Assembly: GCA_937919015.1 (NCBI GenBank)
Contig: CALFPN010000102.1
Coordinates: 1-7,505 of the forward strand
DNA from: an uncultured Clostridia bacterium
GTDB taxonomy: Bacteria; Bacillota; Clostridia; Lachnospirales; Anaerotignaceae
Direction of reading: 5' to 3'
Length of the DNA stretch: 7,505 nucleotides
Every line of letters begins with the position of its first letter. The first letter of the stretch is position 1. The translations under genes were made by a program, and so were the position numbers. The notes beneath the pieces were generated by a model. The model searched no databases and was not told the DNA's origin. It saw nothing but the letters and a program-made list of their open reading frames with translations. This document shows, piece by piece, positions 5,753-7,505 of this stretch.

Positions 5753-6940
5753 TTATTCTGCTTTCAAAATATCTGCCAGAAAGCTTTCCGCTTCAAAGGC
5801 TGCCCCCAGCCCCAGATAATCGGAAATGGTCTGACCCAGGTCTGCAAAGGTTTTGCGCACGCCAAGGTCAACGCCTTCCTTCACCTTTTCCCCGTAAACC
5901 AACACAGGCACATATTCTCTGGAATGGTCTGTGCTTTCCGTCGTGGGGTCGCAGCCATGGTCTGCCGTAATGAACAGAATGTCCTCCGCTTTCATCAGAG
6001 AAAGGATCTCCGGCAGCTTATGGTCGAAATATTCCAAAGCAGAAGCATAGCCTTCCACATCATTTCTGTGGCCATAGATCATATCTGTATCCACCAGATT
6101 GGTGAACAGAATCCCTGCAAACTCCTCTTTCATAAACTGCAGGGTCTTTTCAATCCCTTCGGCGTTGTTGGCCGTATGGTCTGCCTTTGTCATGCCGCGA
6201 TGTTCAAAAATATCCTCGATCTTACCGATGGCAACCACTTCCATCCCTTTTTCCTTGGCAAGGTCAAGAATCGTCACACCTGTAGGCTCCAAAGAGAAGT
6301 CCCTTCTGTTTTTCGTACGGGTGAAGCCTTCCTTCTCATTGCCGATAAAGGGACGAGCAATAACACGGGCCACCCCATGTTCCCCCGTCAGAATCTTTCT
6401 TGCCTTTTCGCAGATCTCGTACAGTTTTTCCACAGGGATCACATCCTCATGGGCAGCGATCTGGAACACGCTGTCCGCAGAAGTATACACGATAGGATAG
6501 CCTGTTTTCATATGCTCCGGCCCCAAGTCCTGAATGATGACCGTTCCTGATGCCGCATAGTTGCCGATGCATTTTGTACCAATGGCTGCTTCAAAAGCGT
6601 CAATGACCTCCTTGGGAAACCCTGTCTCCGTGTAGGTAGGAAACGGTTTTTTTGTAATGATGCCTGCAATCTCCCAATGGCCTGTGGTCGTATCCTTGCC
6701 GATGGATTTTTCTGCCATCTTGCCAAAAGCACCTTTGGGTGCTTCCGCTTTGCCCAGCAGTGCAACGCCTTCTCCCTGAATATTGCCCAAACCAAGGGCA
6801 CAAAGATGGGGCAGACTGGTTTCAGGTCTTGCTTTTTTGATATTGACTAATGTATTACTGCCGGCATCGCCAAAATCGGCTGCATCAGGCAGTGCGCCAA
6901 TGCCAACGCTGTCCAGCACCACAATAATTGCTCGTTTCAT
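5753..6940 (-). CDS. deoB: Phosphopentomutase
   Basis: 395 residues, full length. This cytoplasmic alkaline-phosphatase-superfamily enzyme interconverts (deoxy)ribose-1-phosphate and (deoxy)ribose-5-phosphate with two Mn ions. Visible active-site elements: Asp10 in VVLDSVGIG, the conserved threonine loop KDTTTGHWE (82-90), Asp286 and His291 in NLVDTDMIYGHR, Asp327-His328 in FITADHG, and His339 in STDHSREYVP. The inserted cap domain carries IGNYAASGT, YTSADSVFQIAAHE and RVIARPF. The ATG at 6940 has AGGAGG 8 nt upstream, inside the end of the preceding phosphorylase gene, whose stop is only 3 nt away. The two genes form one salvage pathway: the phosphorylase makes the 1-phosphate and DeoB passes it toward deoxyribose-phosphate aldolase or the pentose-phosphate pool. 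No residue expected of an active enzyme is missing. Confidence 0.97.
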   Translation of the reverse strand: MKRAIIVVLDSVGIGALPDAADFGDAGSNTLVNIKKARPETSLPHLCALGLGNIQGEGVALLGKAEAPKGAFGKMAEKSIGKDTTTGHWEIAGIITKKPFPTYTETGFPKEVIDAFEAAIGTKCIGNYAASGTVIIQDLGPEHMKTGYPIVYTSADSVFQIAAHEDVIPVEKLYEICEKARKILTGEHGVARVIARPFIGNEKEGFTRTKNRRDFSLEPTGVTILDLAKEKGMEVVAIGKIEDIFEHRGMTKADHTANNAEGIEKTLQFMKEEFAGILFTNLVDTDMIYGHRNDVEGYASALEYFDHKLPEILSLMKAEDILFITADHGCDPTTESTDHSREYVPVLVYGEKVKEGVDLGVRKTFADLGQTISDYLGLGAAFEAESFLADILKAE

Positions 6941-6943
6941 ATC

Positions 6944-7505
6944 TCAATCCTCCTGTCTGATGATCTTGCGGATGAGGGGCGGCTGCTCTGCCGCTTTCTG
7001 TGCTTCGATCTGCATTGCTTTTTTCAGGAAATCCGCAGCAGAGTCGCATTTTTCCATGCTTTTACTATACACGACCGCCAGTGTTTCTCCTGTTGCAATT
7101 GCATCACCTGTTCGTTTTTTCATGATGATTCCGGCCCCAAAATCCAAGGGCTGCCCCTTAAACATGCGCCCCGCCCCCGTTTCCTGGGAAGCACGTCCGA
7201 TCATGGCTGTATCCATTCTGGTGATGTAGCCGCTTCTTTCTGCTTTCACTTCCATTTTCATAGGAGACAATGGCAGCAGGTCATAATTGTCGATGATATT
7301 CACATCGCCCCCCTGCTGGGCCAGCATTTCTCTGAATTTTTCCAGACCCTTTCCGTTTCTGATATTTTCCAGCAGCAGTTTCTTCCCTTCTTCTTCTGTT
7401 TTCACGGAGCCCGCCAGAAGGAGCATATTTGCACCGAGGGTCAGAGAAACTTCCAATAAATCTCCGCCCACGTTGCCCTTCAGCACTTCCATGGCTTCCA
7501 TGACT
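6944..7505 (-). CDS. pdp: Pyrimidine-nucleoside phosphorylase, C-terminal part (5' end outside window)
   Basis: The last 186 residues of an enzyme normally about 430-440 long; the frame is open through the right edge. Pdp splits uridine, thymidine or deoxyuridine with phosphate to the free base and (deoxy)ribose-1-phosphate. The visible part starts within the alpha/beta domain (LLEVSLTLGANMLLLAG) and includes the complete C-terminal domain: a YITRMDTAMIGRAS strand, the ETGAGR motif, PLDFGAGIIMKKRTGD, and GETLAVVYS near the end. The catalytic phosphate- and base-binding residues lie in the missing part. Thymidine phosphorylase (deoA) is the same fold; Pdp is preferred for a Gram-positive genome and the linkage to deoB. 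Its TGA (6944-6946) is 3 nt before the deoB ATG, and its last codons contain the deoB ribosome binding site. Confidence 0.93.
   Translation of the reverse strand, partial: VMEAMEVLKGNVGGDLLEVSLTLGANMLLLAGSVKTEEEGKKLLLENIRNGKGLEKFREMLAQQGGDVNIIDNYDLLPLSPMKMEVKAERSGYITRMDTAMIGRASQETGAGRMFKGQPLDFGAGIIMKKRTGDAIATGETLAVVYSKSMEKCDSAADFLKKAMQIEAQKAAEQPPLIRKIIRQED

Noticed and set aside
5707..5770. Possible promoter for the rubredoxin (TTGAAA then TATTTT on the minus strand)
   Set aside because: The spacer is only 15 nt and the -10 match is weak, so it was not listed as a feature.
5687..6550. Plus-strand open frame of 287 codons opposite deoB
   Set aside because: It is antisense to a complete phosphopentomutase with all active-site residues, and its protein has no recognisable feature.

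Overview
The window looks like chromosomal DNA from an anaerobic, Gram-positive, Clostridia-type bacterium (Lachnospirales-like is a guess). The evidence is a rubredoxin, a Firmicutes-style pyrimidine-nucleoside phosphorylase next to deoB, a lipobox lipoprotein, a secreted protease carrying a copper-amine-oxidase-N 'stalk' domain, strong AGGAGG-type ribosome binding sites and frequent GTG starts. No RNA gene, CRISPR array, insertion sequence or phage gene was recognised.

Layout. Positions 1-1194 (minus) hold one uninterrupted open frame that joins a GNAT acetyltransferase, the first ~90 residues of a ROK-family sugar kinase and the C-terminal part of a metallo-beta-lactamase-fold hydrolase, running off the left edge. 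Positions 1330-2586 (plus) encode an exported trypsin/HtrA-like protease, diverging from that frame. A hairpin at 2595-2630 separates it from a convergent minus-strand operon (4747 down to 2630): a small acidic protein, an uncharacterised lipoprotein and a YbaK/EbsC-type Cys-tRNA(Pro) deacylase, with a good sigma-A promoter at 4796-4824. Next is a monocistronic PAT/YncA-like N-acetyltransferase (4889-5437). Positions 5527-7505 are a minus-strand nucleoside-salvage operon (3' part of pdp, then deoB) followed by a GTG-started rubredoxin and a strong terminator at 5488-5520.

How the genes fit together. Pdp releases (deoxy)ribose-1-phosphate from pyrimidine nucleosides, and DeoB converts it to the 5-phosphate for catabolism. 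The two genes are 3 nt apart and probably translationally coupled. Rubredoxin is probably co-transcribed by position, with no evident functional link. YbaK hydrolyses mischarged Cys-tRNA(Pro); its two upstream partners are of unknown function.

The only strongly unusual object is the GNAT/ROK/metallo-hydrolase frame at the left edge. It lacks the GNAT stop codon, and both the ROK and hydrolase parts are incomplete. It could be a genuine deletion or fusion product, or an assembly chimera. The sequence alone cannot decide. The rest is ordinary core-genome content with several start codons that can be refined.
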